Shown here one piece after another: positions 11,401 through 22,039 of a DNA stretch of 64,000 bases. The DNA lies in assembly GCA_002633005.1 (NCBI GenBank), contig NMRA01000145.1:718973-782972 (forward strand), in the 5' to 3' direction. The DNA is from Phoronis australis. Lineage: Eukaryota > Phoronida > Phoronidae. Positions within the stretch are counted from its first letter, which is position 1; each line of letters opens with the position of its first letter. The notes below the pieces were generated by a model. The model was not told the origin of the DNA. It was given only the letters and a program-made list of their open reading frames with translations, and ran no database searches. The position numbers and the translations under genes are program-made.

Positions 11401-14400
11401 TGTTCTATTATCCAGTCTTCAGCACCAAATATCTACCTTAATTTATACACAAGTTGCATAAAGAGTTTTTTCAATACTATTTTCCGTCGTGAATTTTATT
11501 TTGTTTCTAAGTGTCGTGAAATCTTTATCCTTGGCTGCTGAGAGTGCATATTGTTTGAATTTCCACAGTTTGTGAAAATCATTTGTTTCATTTCAAATGT
11601 GATAACTCTTATATCAATGCTCAATTAATGGATGCAGAAGCTCATCATTGTTTGGGATTTACAATGTCTAGTCAACTGTGGTACAGTTCATGAATACTTT
11701 GTCAAATGGATGGCAGTGAGGCAGTTCTCAGATGTCTGCATGACAGAAAGAGGCAACCACCCAGTGTGGTCTTCCAGGAATCCTGTAGACATGCATACAG
11801 ACATCGTCCGTTCGACAAATTCGTGAACTTTACTTTACAGAGGATGCATGATATTTCAGTCTAATGTGCTGTGCAATAAAACAGTCTATGTACTGGTGTC
11901 AGTGACAGATTATCACAGCACCATTTGTGTTTTTGCTACCTGTTGGTGTCCATGAGACATCATTCACTGCACAAATACTAGATCATGCCCAACACACATT
12001 TGATCGTTGTTGTCTATGCCTGTCATCTGCCGATGTTTGTAGACAACTCCTTCTTTTTGTTGTCATGCAGCTATAATTGTAATCAAATATATGTGCTTGT
12101 ATAATTTCTAAGTTAATAAGTAAACTCACTATTCCTAAATCTGTGTACTATGAAATTCATAAAGGTCAATCCTTAATTCTAGTATTCATGATCAGTCTGA
12201 CTTTCATCTTTTTACCCTTTAACTGCTAACTCATGCGACATCTAATCCATTTTATGTCCAGCCTAATTTACTGTAATTGCTTAAACTCACGCTGCCCTTT
12301 TGCAGACACCAGCGAGCTCTTATGGTCGAAAATCGCGTCAGGTCTGGACATCATCTCATAGCTTGCTTTTAATTTGTGTGCACATTGCTGGTTCTAGATT
12401 TACAGCACTTACAGTACAGCCATACCTCACATGTTTCTTTACTTCTTCCCAAACATTAGGCATTATGGGCCTTAGGAACTTAAAACCACGCATTTTGACC
12501 TTTTTGGTAATAAAAGTTGATACTTCTGGGCCAATTGAGGAAATCTACAGCCACAGTCTTATTTAGAGTCACACAGCACAATAATTTTGTTTCCATGTTT
12601 GATTATACATTCATGATTGCAGTATGTCCGTTACGGTTTCGAGTGCCATCAAATTGTGTCCGTGAAATATGATCAACTTTGCCGAAGACATTCTGATGTT
12701 CCAACTAGCTGTGTAATTCCCACAAGGGTTTATATATAGGGTGTTCCAAAAATGAAACCAGGAAATGTATGAAATTTTAAATTGTAATTCTTTGGGAAAG
12801 AACAAGAATGTCAGTGTACTCGTATGGCTAAAACTTATGTGGAAAAAACTTTATAGGCTGAAGTTTTAAGTTGTTCGTATTTGAAAAAATAAATGCATTT
12901 ATGTAGTATTAATTAATAAATTATCAAAGCAAGGTTTTTTGGGTCACACTGTACTTTCAAGTCATTCATTTTTATTTGTCTCAGGGAATGAACAATTGAA
13001 CAGAGTGAATATGCTTTCAAAATTTGATAGTTAAGAGTGACATTTATGTTAAGGGTTGCACACGATTGTCAAAACCATTTGTTGATTTGTTTTTTTTTTG
13101 GTATTTGTTTGTCCTCAGTTTGTTTTGCATAGGGTTGCTGTGGATTAGCCACACATTTGTTTGTAGACAATATTTACTTTTGTCTAACTTCATTTTAAGT
13201 ATGTTGCTAATGCTACCAGTGGTAAGATACAACTTGAGGAGCCGCGTCTCTCTAACAGTTTCACAGACTCTATGGCCTCATAGTCCCAAGGTCTGTTTCA
13301 TGAAAGTGACTTTGAGACTTAGGACAGAAATTTGGTCTTCAGAGCTCCCACGTCACGTTTCTGAAATGGTCTTAGCTATAAGTAATTACAAGTGCTGAAA
13401 TAATTTGTAGGAGTTGTTAGCAGTTATGTCCATGTTCTCAGACTTTGCAATTTTGATCAAGTGAGATTTGATAATTTTTCAGGCATAGTTGTGTGAAGCG
13501 TATGATCAAAATTTAGTTTTAAGCTACTGTTAATGAAACAGACCCCTGCAGTATACATGTGCAGCTAAGACACACCCAATTGTGGCTTGGATGTTTTAAT
13601 TTGCCCTTTTTGTATAAAACTTACATTTGTATGCCTCCATTTTTAAACAGCCTTGGTAATTAACATGCCATTCTTTGCAAGGTTGACTATTTGCGTCCAA
13701 ATCATTCTGCAGTTGTGGCAAATGTTGCAAATTTGTGATAACTGATCTTTTATACTATTGGGTCACTAGTCTCTGAAACTAAGTTGCACTCGCGTAGACT
13801 TTTAGTTTGCCAGTCTTTGATACATATCATGAAAAAGGGGCATTTCAAATGCAGACACTATTAAAACGGTTAATTTTGATTAGAAGTTTTCTAATTCCGG
13901 AATTATTTTTGTTAGGATGAAAAAGAGGAGGAGGATCGTCTGGAAGAGGATGAGGACTTGGTTGAGAAAGCGGAGAAAGAATTCTACGACATCATTGCGC
14001 AGGAGCAGAAGTTACGAGAGAGGAAGGAAGCGCAGAAGAAAAAAGAGGCAGGAGAGGATAAAGCAGATGAGAGAAAGGTGAGTAATAGGACTGTGGTTAA
14101 TCTAGGGTGTGTGAAGAGGCATGACCCAAGTTTCCAAATTATGAACAGTTGCGATGGCCCTTGGCACATTTCATGGCATCTTGTACTTGGTCAATAGATT
14201 TGTGTAAGAACCACTTCTTGATGTCATGAACATTGATTTGCTTCTTTTGGAGTCGACCAGAACGATTACTGAATTACTGGTGACTTACAGCAATAAAAAC
14301 TGACTGATNATAGTTGTGTGAAGCGTATGATCAAAATGTAGTTTTAAGCTACTGTTAATGAAACAGACCCCTGCAGTATACATGTGCAGCTAAGACACAC

Positions 14401-16538
14401 CCAATTGTGGCTTGGATGTTTTAATTTGCCCTTTTTGTATAAAACTTACATTCGTATGCCACCATTTTTAAACAGCCTTGGTAATTAACATGCCATTCTT
14501 TGCAAGGTTGACTATTTGCGTCCAAATCATTCCGCAGTTGTGGCAAATGTTGCAAATTTGTGATAACTGATCTTTTTATACTATTGGGTCACTAGTCTCT
14601 GAAACTAAGTTGCATTCGCGTAGGCTTTTAGTTTGCCAGTCTTTGATACATATCATGAAAAAGGGGCATTCCAACTGCAGACTGTACTATTAAAATGGCT
14701 AATTTTGATTTGAAGTTTTCTAATTCCGGAATTATTTTTGTTAGGATGAAAAAGAGGAGGAGGATCGTCTGGAAGAGGATGAGGACTTGGTTGAGAAAGC
14801 GGAGAAAGAATTCTACGACATCATTGCGCAGGAGCAGAAGTTACGAGAGAGGAAGGAAGCGCAGAAGAAAAAAGAGGCAGGAGAGGATAAAGCAGATGAG
14901 AGAAAGGTGAGTAATAGGACTGTGGTTAATCTAGGGTGTGTGAAGAGGCATGACCCAAGTTTCCAAATTATGAACAGTTGCGATGGCCCTTGGCACATTT
15001 CATGGCATCTTGTACTTGGTCAATAGATTTGTGTAAGAACCACTTCTTGATGTCATGAACATTGATTTGCTTCTTTTGGAGTCGACCAGAACGATTACTG
15101 AATTACTGGTGACTTACAGCAATAAAAACTGACTGATATAAATTGCAATATCATAGATTGAAAGAGATGATTTTTTAATGGTTTGAATTTCTCGTGAAAA
15201 GTTAGTTAGGACTATTTTTCCATTCAAAGTACCTCGATGACTTTTGAATGAACTGCTTCTGTTCCTATTCAGAAGAGCAGAATTCAGGTTTTCTTTTGTG
15301 TATGGCTCAATAACTTCCAAGTTCCTTGATATATCTTCATGACCTTTTGCAAAATTGGTAAGTTTATATGAAGTAGATTATGGCACTCAACTATTTGCAA
15401 TTGGATTCGACCTTTTCTGCATCCCCTAGTGGCCATTTCTATTCTTTTTGTTCTTTTTGGCATCGGTCTTCATATTAGCCAGACTGATGGAAGATTCTTC
15501 ATGTCTGTGTTCGTATTTTGGAGAGCACGGCCTGACATTAGTTTTTCTTGTATATCAAGTATGGCACACTGTAGTGACAGTTTTTTTTCACGACTTCCTG
15601 GATGTCGACCAAGTTTTTTAGTGAATCTGAATGAGCTTTGGCACACGGTGTTGATTTTTGGACAGATCTAACGTGGTGCCACCTAGTGGCAAATTGTCAT
15701 TGTTTCTGTGTTAGTATCCTCCAAGCTCTTCAATAGCTATTCAGTTTGTCTTACCTGTTTCTAAATATTGAAAAATAGGAGTACCAACTATTTCCTTATT
15801 TCTTTACCATTTACGATGGATATGTTTCTCTTGTAACCTTAGTTAAGATCAATTATGATTGCGATAAGTAGTCTAATTTTTGGGCATTGAAAATTGCCGA
15901 AAGTGGCTCCATTGGGTTTTGAAAGACACACCGTGCCTCTGCTACAAAAATTGTCACATGGCACACTTTTAGTTTGCCAGATGTGCTCTATAATCAGGAG
16001 GCATATATACCCAGTGTACTTTTCACATACACTCAGATAACATGAGCTAAAGTTTAAAGGTGCATATTGACAGTCTTGACTGGTTAAACAAACAAAAAAT
16101 CAAATTGGGCCAGGTACTTCCTTAAAATTGATCTCGTAATACTCCTTGCTGTGATGGGATCCTTCTTCCAATGCCAACTAGAGCTTCAAAACCATCAGAG
16201 ATTGAAGACATTTCTTTAGCGTTTATTAGGGTTAGCTTGCCCTGTAAAATAGCATATTCTAAGATGGTTCATGTACGCATTGCCTGTGACTTCAGTTGGC
16301 AGCTCATTTGGCAATAATTCAAGATCAGATAAGCGTGGCAATGTTTTAATCTCTAATTAAAGCACTTTGCTTATCAGCTAAACAAGGGCAAAATGCAGCT
16401 GTAGGTAAGCAGTCACAAGCTTTTTATGTGCCTTACATTTGTGGTTTTAAGGAATCGCCAGTGGAAGAAGAAGCTAAGGACACCGAGGCAACACAAGAAA
16501 AGACAGACGAACCTTCTGAGAATAAAGAGGATTCTTAG
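2477..16538 (+). CDS. DNAI2: Dynein axonemal intermediate chain 2 (outer dynein arm, WD40)
   Basis: Structural subunit of the outer dynein arm of motile cilia and flagella; it pairs with DNAI1 at the base of the heavy chains. Coding exons: 2477-2659, 2980-3141, 5044-5305, 5916-6029, 6546-6808, 7302-7481, 7969-8012, 8356-8491, 9312-9458, 9884-9979, microexon(s) 11251-11286 and/or 12306-12341, 13916-14077 (repeated at 14745-14906), and 16452-16538. All have GT-AG borders and every phase joins. With one microexon and one copy of the repeated exon the product is 623 residues (human about 605). The start ATG is in an ideal context (CCACCATGG) and begins [15 protein letters not shown] as in vertebrate DNAI2. 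Residues about 130-500 form the WD-repeat propeller ([38 protein letters not shown]). The tail after residue 500 is charged, acidic and coiled-coil-like ([16 protein letters not shown]). The first coding exon follows an acceptor at 2455, so the transcript starts upstream. Confidence 0.96.
3471..4801 (-). mobile_element. 5'-truncated LINE retrotransposon insertion with target-site duplication
   Basis: The target sequence AGAAAAGACTT occurs at 3471-3481 and again at 4791-4801, directly flanking the insert. On the minus strand the insert ends in a poly-A tail (poly-T at about 3481-3495) and is cut off at its 5' end near 4790. That is the signature of target-primed reverse transcription. It lies antisense to DNAI2 in the intron between the exons ending at 3141 and starting at 5044. 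The open frame inside has no stop up to the truncation point, so the insertion is young. Confidence 0.92.
3723..4790 (-). CDS. C-terminal fragment of LINE ORF2 (zf-RVT region)
   Basis: About 355 codons are open from the insertion edge (near 4790) to a stop at 3723. The fragment lacks the reverse-transcriptase core and endonuclease, and holds the downstream region of ORF2. The zinc-finger-like module CTFC-x4[14 protein letters not shown] is typical of the zf-RVT domain found at the end of L1/Tx1-type ORF2 proteins; the FGNYFYKY and ENPFWKE stretches are also in that style. There is no true start codon because it is a truncated copy, not a cellular gene. It is transcribed antisense relative to its DNAI2 host intron. 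The clade assignment (Tx1/L1-like) is inference from the zinc-finger style only. Confidence 0.8.
   Translation of the reverse strand, partial: STAWLNLILNTDLISLECLKFGNYFYKYAASRTENPFWKELFNFLYDFSNIIDQEEIPYQPIWYNTNVLIGGKTVFWRRWFEKGVYYISDLLDEHGYLLSFEGFCKKFNFRPIFLNFYGLNEAVCQKWKISKRDKFSFYAPSIPIFVKLLLADKKGTKHIYNTLVLNKYARPRSEMKWQAELAIPDTTEWWKFAYFLNFTLDVKLRWFQFRLSHRIISCNSYLVKIGVTNSPLCTFCKTEPETLLHLYWQCDVVQNFWNNVEGWVRNKTNISLGTNVLTVFFGNRCRSQPIQNLILCLSKFHLYKQRLKGKPPNLIVLTKEINSYYSSEKHIYSKNLQMEKFTNRWSQMHNLIAM
10180..10245. repeat. 22-bp tandem repeat, three units
   Basis: Three diverged head-to-tail copies of a 22-base unit containing AAGCAGACGGAATTGTT lie inside a DNAI2 intron. No coding potential is seen. 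Confidence 0.75.
10523..10537 (+). promoter_or_regulatory. CTCF-like site
   Basis: The bases GTCACTAGGTGGCGG match the 15-base CTCF core NCCASYAGRKGGCRS with one mismatch, in a DNAI2 intron. The match is seen; binding is not shown. Confidence 0.3.
10586..10612 (+). CDS. Candidate 27-nt DNAI2 microexon
   Basis: The sequence after the acceptor TCTTTTCAAG reads SVAENEIEE in phase 0 and then meets GTAGAA. Both neighbouring DNAI2 junctions are also phase 0, and an acidic insert would fit this part of the tail. The donor is weak and no second copy supports it, so this is only a possibility. Confidence 0.25.
11251..11286 (+). CDS. DNAI2: DNAI2 microexon A (36 nt)
   Basis: The block lies between an acceptor (CATTTTACAG) and a donor (CAG|GTGTGA). 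It is phase 0 and encodes [12 protein letters not shown]. Its twin at 12306-12341 encodes the same peptide except for one residue, and six of the seven differing codons are synonymous. That pattern is hard to explain unless both are translated. The insert falls between the basic helix ending GDK and the acidic DEKEEEDR segment. From memory, human DNAI2 has no such peptide. Confidence 0.75.
12306..12341 (+). CDS. DNAI2: DNAI2 microexon B (36 nt)
   Basis: The acceptor CCCTTTTGCAG precedes 36 bases encoding [12 protein letters not shown] in phase 0, and the donor is CAG|GTCTGG. The peptide equals microexon A apart from A for L at position 3. Either or both could be spliced without breaking the frame. 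The shared GRKSR core resembles a basophilic-kinase phosphorylation site; this is inference from the motif only. Confidence 0.75.
13290..13545. mobile_element. MITE with GGTCTGTTTCAT terminal inverted repeats
   Basis: The left end GGTCTGTTTCATGAAAGTGACTT and the right end, read on the other strand as GGGGTCTGTTTCATTAACAGTAGC, form imperfect TIRs around about 255 bases without an ORF. The TIR style resembles ISL2EU/Harbinger-type MITEs. The right part is repeated after the N at 14309 because of the assembly joint. Confidence 0.55.
13485..15137. repeat. Tandem copy across a single N (probable haplotype false duplication)
   Basis: Bases 13485-14308 are repeated as 14310-15137 with about 2% differences. 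A single N at 14309 sits exactly where copy two begins. Each copy carries an identical 162-nt DNAI2 exon and its splice sites. The simplest reading is two allelic contigs joined end to end. A real tandem exon duplication is the alternative. Confidence 0.85.
14745..14906 (+). CDS. DNAI2: Second copy of DNAI2 exon 12
   Basis: It has the same sequence and 54-codon length as 13916-14077, encoding the acidic segment from [14 protein letters not shown] to EDKADERK. It lies in the second half of the N-joined duplication. If real, the tail would contain this segment twice; more probably only one exists in the genome. Confidence 0.7.
15676..15690 (-). promoter_or_regulatory. CTCF-consensus match
   Basis: On the minus strand GCCACTAGGTGGCAC satisfies every position of NCCASYAGRKGGCRS. 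It lies inside the last DNAI2 intron. Occupancy is unknown. Confidence 0.35.
16274..16405. repeat. Dispersed repeat, copy 1
   Basis: The phrase TGTACGCATTGCCTGTGACT and its continuation recur at 31425-31535. A second shared phrase (AGGGCAAAATGCAGCT / AGGGCGAAATACAGCT) lies about 100 bases downstream in both copies. This is an unclassified interspersed repeat. Confidence 0.5.
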
Positions 16539-16917
16539 ATGCTTCGACCAATTCTAAAACCTCTTCACCACTCTTCAGCAGAACTTCGGTTTCGTCTGCT
16601 AGGCAAATAAGCTTGAAAAACATGACTAGATGGATACCAAGACAAGTCTCTCACCAAGGTCCCTTATTTCAGAAAGTTTCTGAAATGTCTATTGTGGGCA
16701 AAATTTACTCCATATGTAATGCTCTGGGTTTAATATTTCTTATCGATTCAACATGTTTGGATTTCTTCTATCTGCAGGATTTTTTCAAAATCAGAATGGA
16801 ATCTCCTTGTACATGTTCAGTGACCTTTGAACATTCCTAAATGTTCATCTTGCAGCTCCAGTCTTGGAATTTGAAATTGCAGGACTGAATGTTAAAAATG
16901 TATCGAAGTATGTTAGT

Positions 16918-17010
16918 TTGTATGTGTGCATGTATGTATGTATGAATGAATGTATGTATGTATGTAAGTATGTATGTATGTATCATGTATGTATGTCTGT
17001 CTGTCTGTTT
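16918..17010. repeat. GTAT/GTCT tetranucleotide microsatellite
   Basis: An impure (GTAT)n run passes into (GTCT)4, starting about 380 bases downstream of the DNAI2 stop codon. Confidence 0.95.
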
Positions 17011-19140
17011 GCCTATACACTGCTAAGAGCATGAGATTTTAACATTTTCTTGTTTTGAAAAGGCTATCATGTTAGAGTGAAAATTGTTGTATAGTTTTTC
17101 TCACTGAACTATCCTACTATAATAACTGCCCATTGTATAATTTCATGGAGTGTAAAATATCCTCTGCTAATGAGACAACTACTGAGAAGTGTTATCACTG
17201 TTTTGTGTTAAATTTATTGAACTGGAATATATTGCTATTGTTTTCATATCCAACCTAGTTACGATTATTATCTAGTGTTGACTGTTCTAGAAATACATAC
17301 AGCCGCCAAGTTCATTACGTAATTCAACTTCCGGTTTAGGTACGATTTTGTTGATAGAAATCTCATTGCTAGATTGCCCCCATTGTGTGTTCTGTTAAGC
17401 TAAAATCTTGCGAGTACAGCGAAATCCACGAGCTACCGCCATATAGTTCAGGAGGAGCAGGTGATCTAGACATCAAGCGCTCGCGAGTGACTAGCTTTAT
17501 TGAAGTCGACCCTGCTGGTCATAGGAAATCTTTCACGGCTTCACCAGTAAGGGTCATTGTTTCTGAACAGAGTCGTTACAGTGAGTGCAAAGGGCCCATC
17601 GTCCAAAATCAAATCACCGCACCCAACAGGCAATAGTCCGAAGGTCCGATAATCCCAACTCCTTTGGCTCACTCGTATATTTTCTGAGTTCACATCTTTG
17701 TCAATTTCCAGCGGCAGGTTGAAGAAGACTGCTGTCCAAAAAAATCGGTCTCTTGAAAGAGCGCTACGAAAAATGTGCTAAAGACATCACTCCTTTTAGG
17801 CCAATGCATTTTTTTATATTTCAGCTTGCTTTCGAAACTGAAAGGCCCATTCAAATAAGAAATTTGTCTAGATCGGATTTTCAGAAGGCTTGGTGACTTA
17901 AATCTAGGAACCAATTCTCTCACTGGTGCCTAGCCTAAACTGAGTAGATTTTTATTAGTAAGAAATGAATCTACTCAACAATTCGGGTGTTAAATGCAAT
18001 AGTACATTTTTACACAATATTTCGAACTTTTTAGACTGTGTTGTAACTTTTCCCTTAGCGATTAGGAAGATGCTGTGTTGGTTCAAAATATGCCATTGTA
18101 ACTTCATGCTATTTGCTGACGAAACATTTTTCACGGTTACTGGAATATTCCGATGTCTTGTGTATGGCGTGGTTTCCGGGACAGGTTGGAAATGACCGCT
18201 TCCACCACGTATGCATGAGTCTGTAAATAAAAAAGCAATTCGTTTTGCTATTAACATTTTGCCTTAGACTTAGGTATTCACTCTGTGAGAGCTCGGTTCT
18301 TTGGATATCCTCCGTGTTCCGTGAAATGCTCGTGTAAGTACAGCCCCGGGCTACCGACTCTGTCTTGCTGCATGATCGAGTCGCCCAGCATCACTTGGGG
18401 TCCTGTGGACGGTGAAAAATAGGAAAACGTCAAGTTGCAGCTTTAAAACTATATGCCCTTTGCAAAGATTGGAATTGTATTAGACATATGTATAACCCCT
18501 CCCCCCTCACCCATTGGCTGTCGGGAAAAAACATAAAAAGCGTGAGAAAATATTGAGTTTATTAAAGAACCCTGGTAACTAACATGCGGCTGAAACAAGA
18601 TAATGTGTACTGCTTTAGTTTTTGTGTGTGTGGGGGGGGGGCGCGGGCTCAGACCCGATTGCAAGTGTCAGAGCCGGCCAGACGTCCCGGCGCAATCGGT
18701 TTCCTTTTTTCAGTCATCCCTGTCCTCACAAATTCAGGCCCTCTCAATATTTGATGCTGTCGGGTTAAGCCCGCGCGGCGTGCTTAGCGCGATTCCCCGA
18801 CAAAATTTTGCCCCCCGCCCTTATGATATCCTAGATCGCCCACTGTTAATTCGTAAGTTTTGATAAAAAGCAAGCCTTCGATGGAGAACTTTTTGATTGT
18901 AACTCAACCAGAGTTGACTATTACAACCTCGAGGGTCTGTGCAGGAGACTAGGACAAATAGATACATTGCATAAACAATCCCTGGGTTGCTTTTTGTTCC
19001 GTCTGAAGAAAATTTAATTTCGAAAATATCTTCTGAAAATGAACAAAAAAGTGCATTAGTAAAATCAACAAGTTTTTAAGTGGTCTCAAAAAAACAGTCG
19101 GTAAATGCATTAATTTTAGTCTCAGTTCTTCCACGCGTGT
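17011..19140. other. Intergenic, no gene recognised
   Basis: An 83-codon open frame near 17385-17636 has no recognisable domain. A run of ten G at about 18635 in a motif ending GCAAGTGTCAGAGCCGG is loosely mirrored, inverted, by a C-run at about 19614-19626, suggesting an eroded inverted repeat. Nothing firmer is seen. Confidence 0.45.
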
Positions 19141-19263
19141 TTCTCCCGAGAGGTTAGTACCTAACGTGCAGACGAGCGTTCCAAATTGGAACGCTAAGTC
19201 CCGCGTGGCAGCGCTGCACGCGAAACAAGATGGCGGACGACCTTTGGAGACTGACGACGAGAG
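19141..19263 (+). promoter_or_regulatory. Possible first exon or promoter with YY1-like start
   Basis: A locally GC-rich island contains a perfect palindrome (19175-19195, arms AGCGTTCCAA and TTGGAACGCT around one A). It is followed by AACAAGATGGCGGACGACC, a YY1-type motif whose ATG opens MADDLWRLTTR, and then a donor-like AGAG|GTAATC. This resembles the 5' end of a transcription unit. No downstream coding exon continues it in frame: joining to the TPR-TIR gene fails as coding, although it could be a non-coding leader. Confidence 0.3.
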
Positions 19264-20638
19264 GTAATCGGACTATACTGTGTGACTGTGTGTTATTGCA
19301 CAATAGAACAAAAATGAAAAATACACCTACTTGTTTATGGTCCACACCGTTTGCGCGCGAAACCTATTTCTTTTTGTAATATTTATCGATTAAAATTCAC
19401 ATCTTACCAGCAGCTTCTGTTTTTTCATCATCACTCAGATTCCGTTTTCTTTAAAAATGAAGTAATTTTCTTCATTGAACAGTGAAGCAGACGATGGAAA
19501 CGGAGTCATAGTGCGCAGCGCCACTGCCGGTCGTCTGAGATATCGCGGTAGAGCTTAGTTCCGTTACGATTGCGCCGTGTTCCGAATTTGACACTTGAAA
19601 TATTGGACCCGAGCCCCCCCCCCCCCTCAAACACACTAAAACCGTTAAACTCACGAACACTTTCCTACGCTCTTGCTGTTTTATTTTGTTTTGCGGCAGC
19701 CTATGTATTATCTCAGATTATCTCGACGTGTAGGTCAGCGATGCTGTGAGTCAACATGCAACTACGACGCAAGTATAGACAGTAGCCTTTTCCCACTGAT
19801 AAGTAGCCGGGAACTCGGAGGCTTTGTTCTGTCTTGTATAAAGCTGCAAGGTATGTTTACGTACAATATTCACATTTAGTTGGCGTCTCATTGTTTTAGG
19901 TATTTTTTGTTCCTCCGCAGCATGCAGCTTTTACGTCTAGTCTCAATTTGCCCGTAGACAGATTCACGGGAACGTGATAGCTGAAGGGGTGGATCTGCCA
20001 TCTTTTGAAGTACTAGGCCTACAATTAAGTACAAAGCAGCTGATGCACTGCATTCATGCTCCTGGCCTTCAATATCGTGGGTATATTGTGCGAGTGAAAT
20101 CTCCGGTAATATTAGATAACAAATTAAAGTAGAGAAACCGTAAATCATTGCAGAGACCACAAAATGCGAGTGGTTACACTTTTCTTAGAAATCTAGCCTG
20201 AACACTCGCCAGTAGGCTTACAGTACGTTGCTCGGCGTGTCGGCTTACAAACTTGAACAAGTACAGCCGGAGTGCGCCTTCAGTCCTGGATAATACAATA
20301 GAATATATTTTTTTCTTAACTCAGTGAGGAAGAAGGTAAGACCGACGACGGGTAGTTAGCCGAAATAAAAACTGATTTTTGACAGCTACTCACTGTTTGA
20401 ATTCTTCGGATGTTTATTTTGTCACTATAACACCATCTACATTGTTATACAATTTTAACACCAACTCCGTCTGCCGGGCCAGGACGAGAGTGTGTGATGG
20501 GATAGCTACCGTTTACCCAACCAAGAGGCCATCAGGGGCGGATCTAGGATTTTGAGTTAGGGAGAGGGCAGGGCAGAGTATTGTCTAGGATTTTGCCCGC
20601 CAGACATTCGCACCCCCGAATAGCCAAATGGCTTCTGG

Positions 20639-20754
20639 TACGCCATTGTGTTCGTTAAGGTTTTTTCCTCGCTTCTCGTCTCGGTTTCCGGTTTTTATCG
20701 ATTCGACTTGTTCGTCAATAAACGCTAGCAAACCTTGTTTTATTTAACTTACTG
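20639..20754 (+). repeat. 5' LTR (116 bp)
   Basis: It runs from TACGCCATTGTGTTCG to TTTAACTTACTG and contains an AATAAA. It matches the 3' LTR at 111 of 116 positions. Ends of the TG...CA type are not obvious, so the outer border could be off by a few bases. Confidence 0.8.
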
Positions 20755-20949
20755 CCGTGGTGGCAGCTGCTCTTACCCACCCGAAGAGACTCTAATGCAA
20801 CTGTAGTCTTCTGAAAACAAGGACACTTGTTGCTTTTGAGTGTATTACGTGAGTAATTGACATTTTTAAATACGGAACCTTCATTCAACATTCATTACAT
20901 GGCCGTACCCCCCAAACAGTGGTCTCTAACTAAAGCAGAGACCATCACC

Positions 20950-22014
20950 GCGAGTCCCTTGTTGAACTTCAGACACAATTTGATGAGCTCGAGGCAGCTG
21001 GTGTTTTCGCTAAGCCAGAAGAGGTGAATGTTCATGTAGAATATCCCAACATCTCATTCCTCATCAAAAAGCCAAGCGGCGGTAGTCGGCTTATTACATC
21101 GTTTGGAGAGGGTGCCCGCTGTTGTAAGCCCCAACCGTCCCTCATGCCCAATGTGGACAGTGGCCTACGCGACATCTCATATTATCTGACCTCTTGCAAT
21201 CCTTCTACCAGATTCCTCTCAGTCATTCGTCTATGAAATATTGTGGTGTCGCTTCGCCATTTAAAAGCATTCGCGCTTACACTCGCTCTGCAATGGGGAT
21301 GCCGGGATCAGAGACTTGTCTCGAGGAGCTCATGTCCAGAGTTCTGAGTGATTTCATTCAGCAAGTTTGGGTCACCAAAAGCGCAGATGGTCTGTATGTA
21401 GGTGGAAGCTCACCTGACCAGATGCTCCAACGTTGGAGACTATTCCTCCTTGCTCTTCGGCGAAACAACCTGCGTCTGTCCGCCAAGAAAACCGTCATCA
21501 AGTGCCCTAAGTCAACCACCGTCCTTGTTTGGAAATGGTCCCAGGGTTCCTTACGGGCCAGTGATCATAAGGTCTCAGCTCTCTCCTCAGTTGATACTCC
21601 CACAACTGTGTTCGGTCTCCAATCATGTATTGGGGCTTTTAAGATCTAAGTCGTGTTCTCCCTGGCTATGCCTCTCTTCTCAACCCGCTTGAAGCTGTCG
21701 TGGCTGGACGCGAGTCTCGTGAACGCATCTCCTGGTGCGACGATCTCACGGAATTCTTTAAGAGTTTCCAGTCTGCTCTCGAAGACACAAAGGTGATATT
21801 CATGCCTAGACCTGGTGATCATCTACTCATTGTGACTGACGGTTCTGTGAAGCATCGTGGCTTGGGTGCCACCGTGTACCTCCGCAGAGGGGACAAACTT
21901 CTCGCTGTCTTTTTTAATGCGAAGCTACGTAAACATCAAACAGTCTGGACCTGGTTACCCTGCGAAGTTGAGGATCTGTGTATGGGCGCAGCAGTTCGTC
22001 ATTTTTCCCCATAA
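20950..22014 (+). pseudogene. Retrotransposon pol remnant: reverse transcriptase and RNase H
   Basis: Frames at about 20960-21236 and 21194-21649 carry RT, recognisable by [14 protein letters not shown] and by TRSAMGMPGSETCLEELMSR. In the catalytic motif the codon at 21389-21391 reads Gly, giving ADGLYVGG where an Asp pair is expected, so the enzyme could not work. The 21700-22014 frame carries the RNase H start (LLIVTDGSVKHRGLGATVY). Frame changes near 21200, 21240 and 21650 separate the parts. Confidence 0.8.
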
Positions 22015-22039
22015 ATCATTCAGGCCTCTAATCTCACCC

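Noticed and set aside
17385-17636. 83-codon plus-strand frame downstream of DNAI2
   Set aside because: No recognisable family, start context or splice partners.
19230-19263. MADDLWRLTTR exon as coding start of the TPR-TIR gene
   Set aside because: Joining the donor at 19263 to either acceptor (25810 or 25818) leaves the TPR frame or hits a stop at once.
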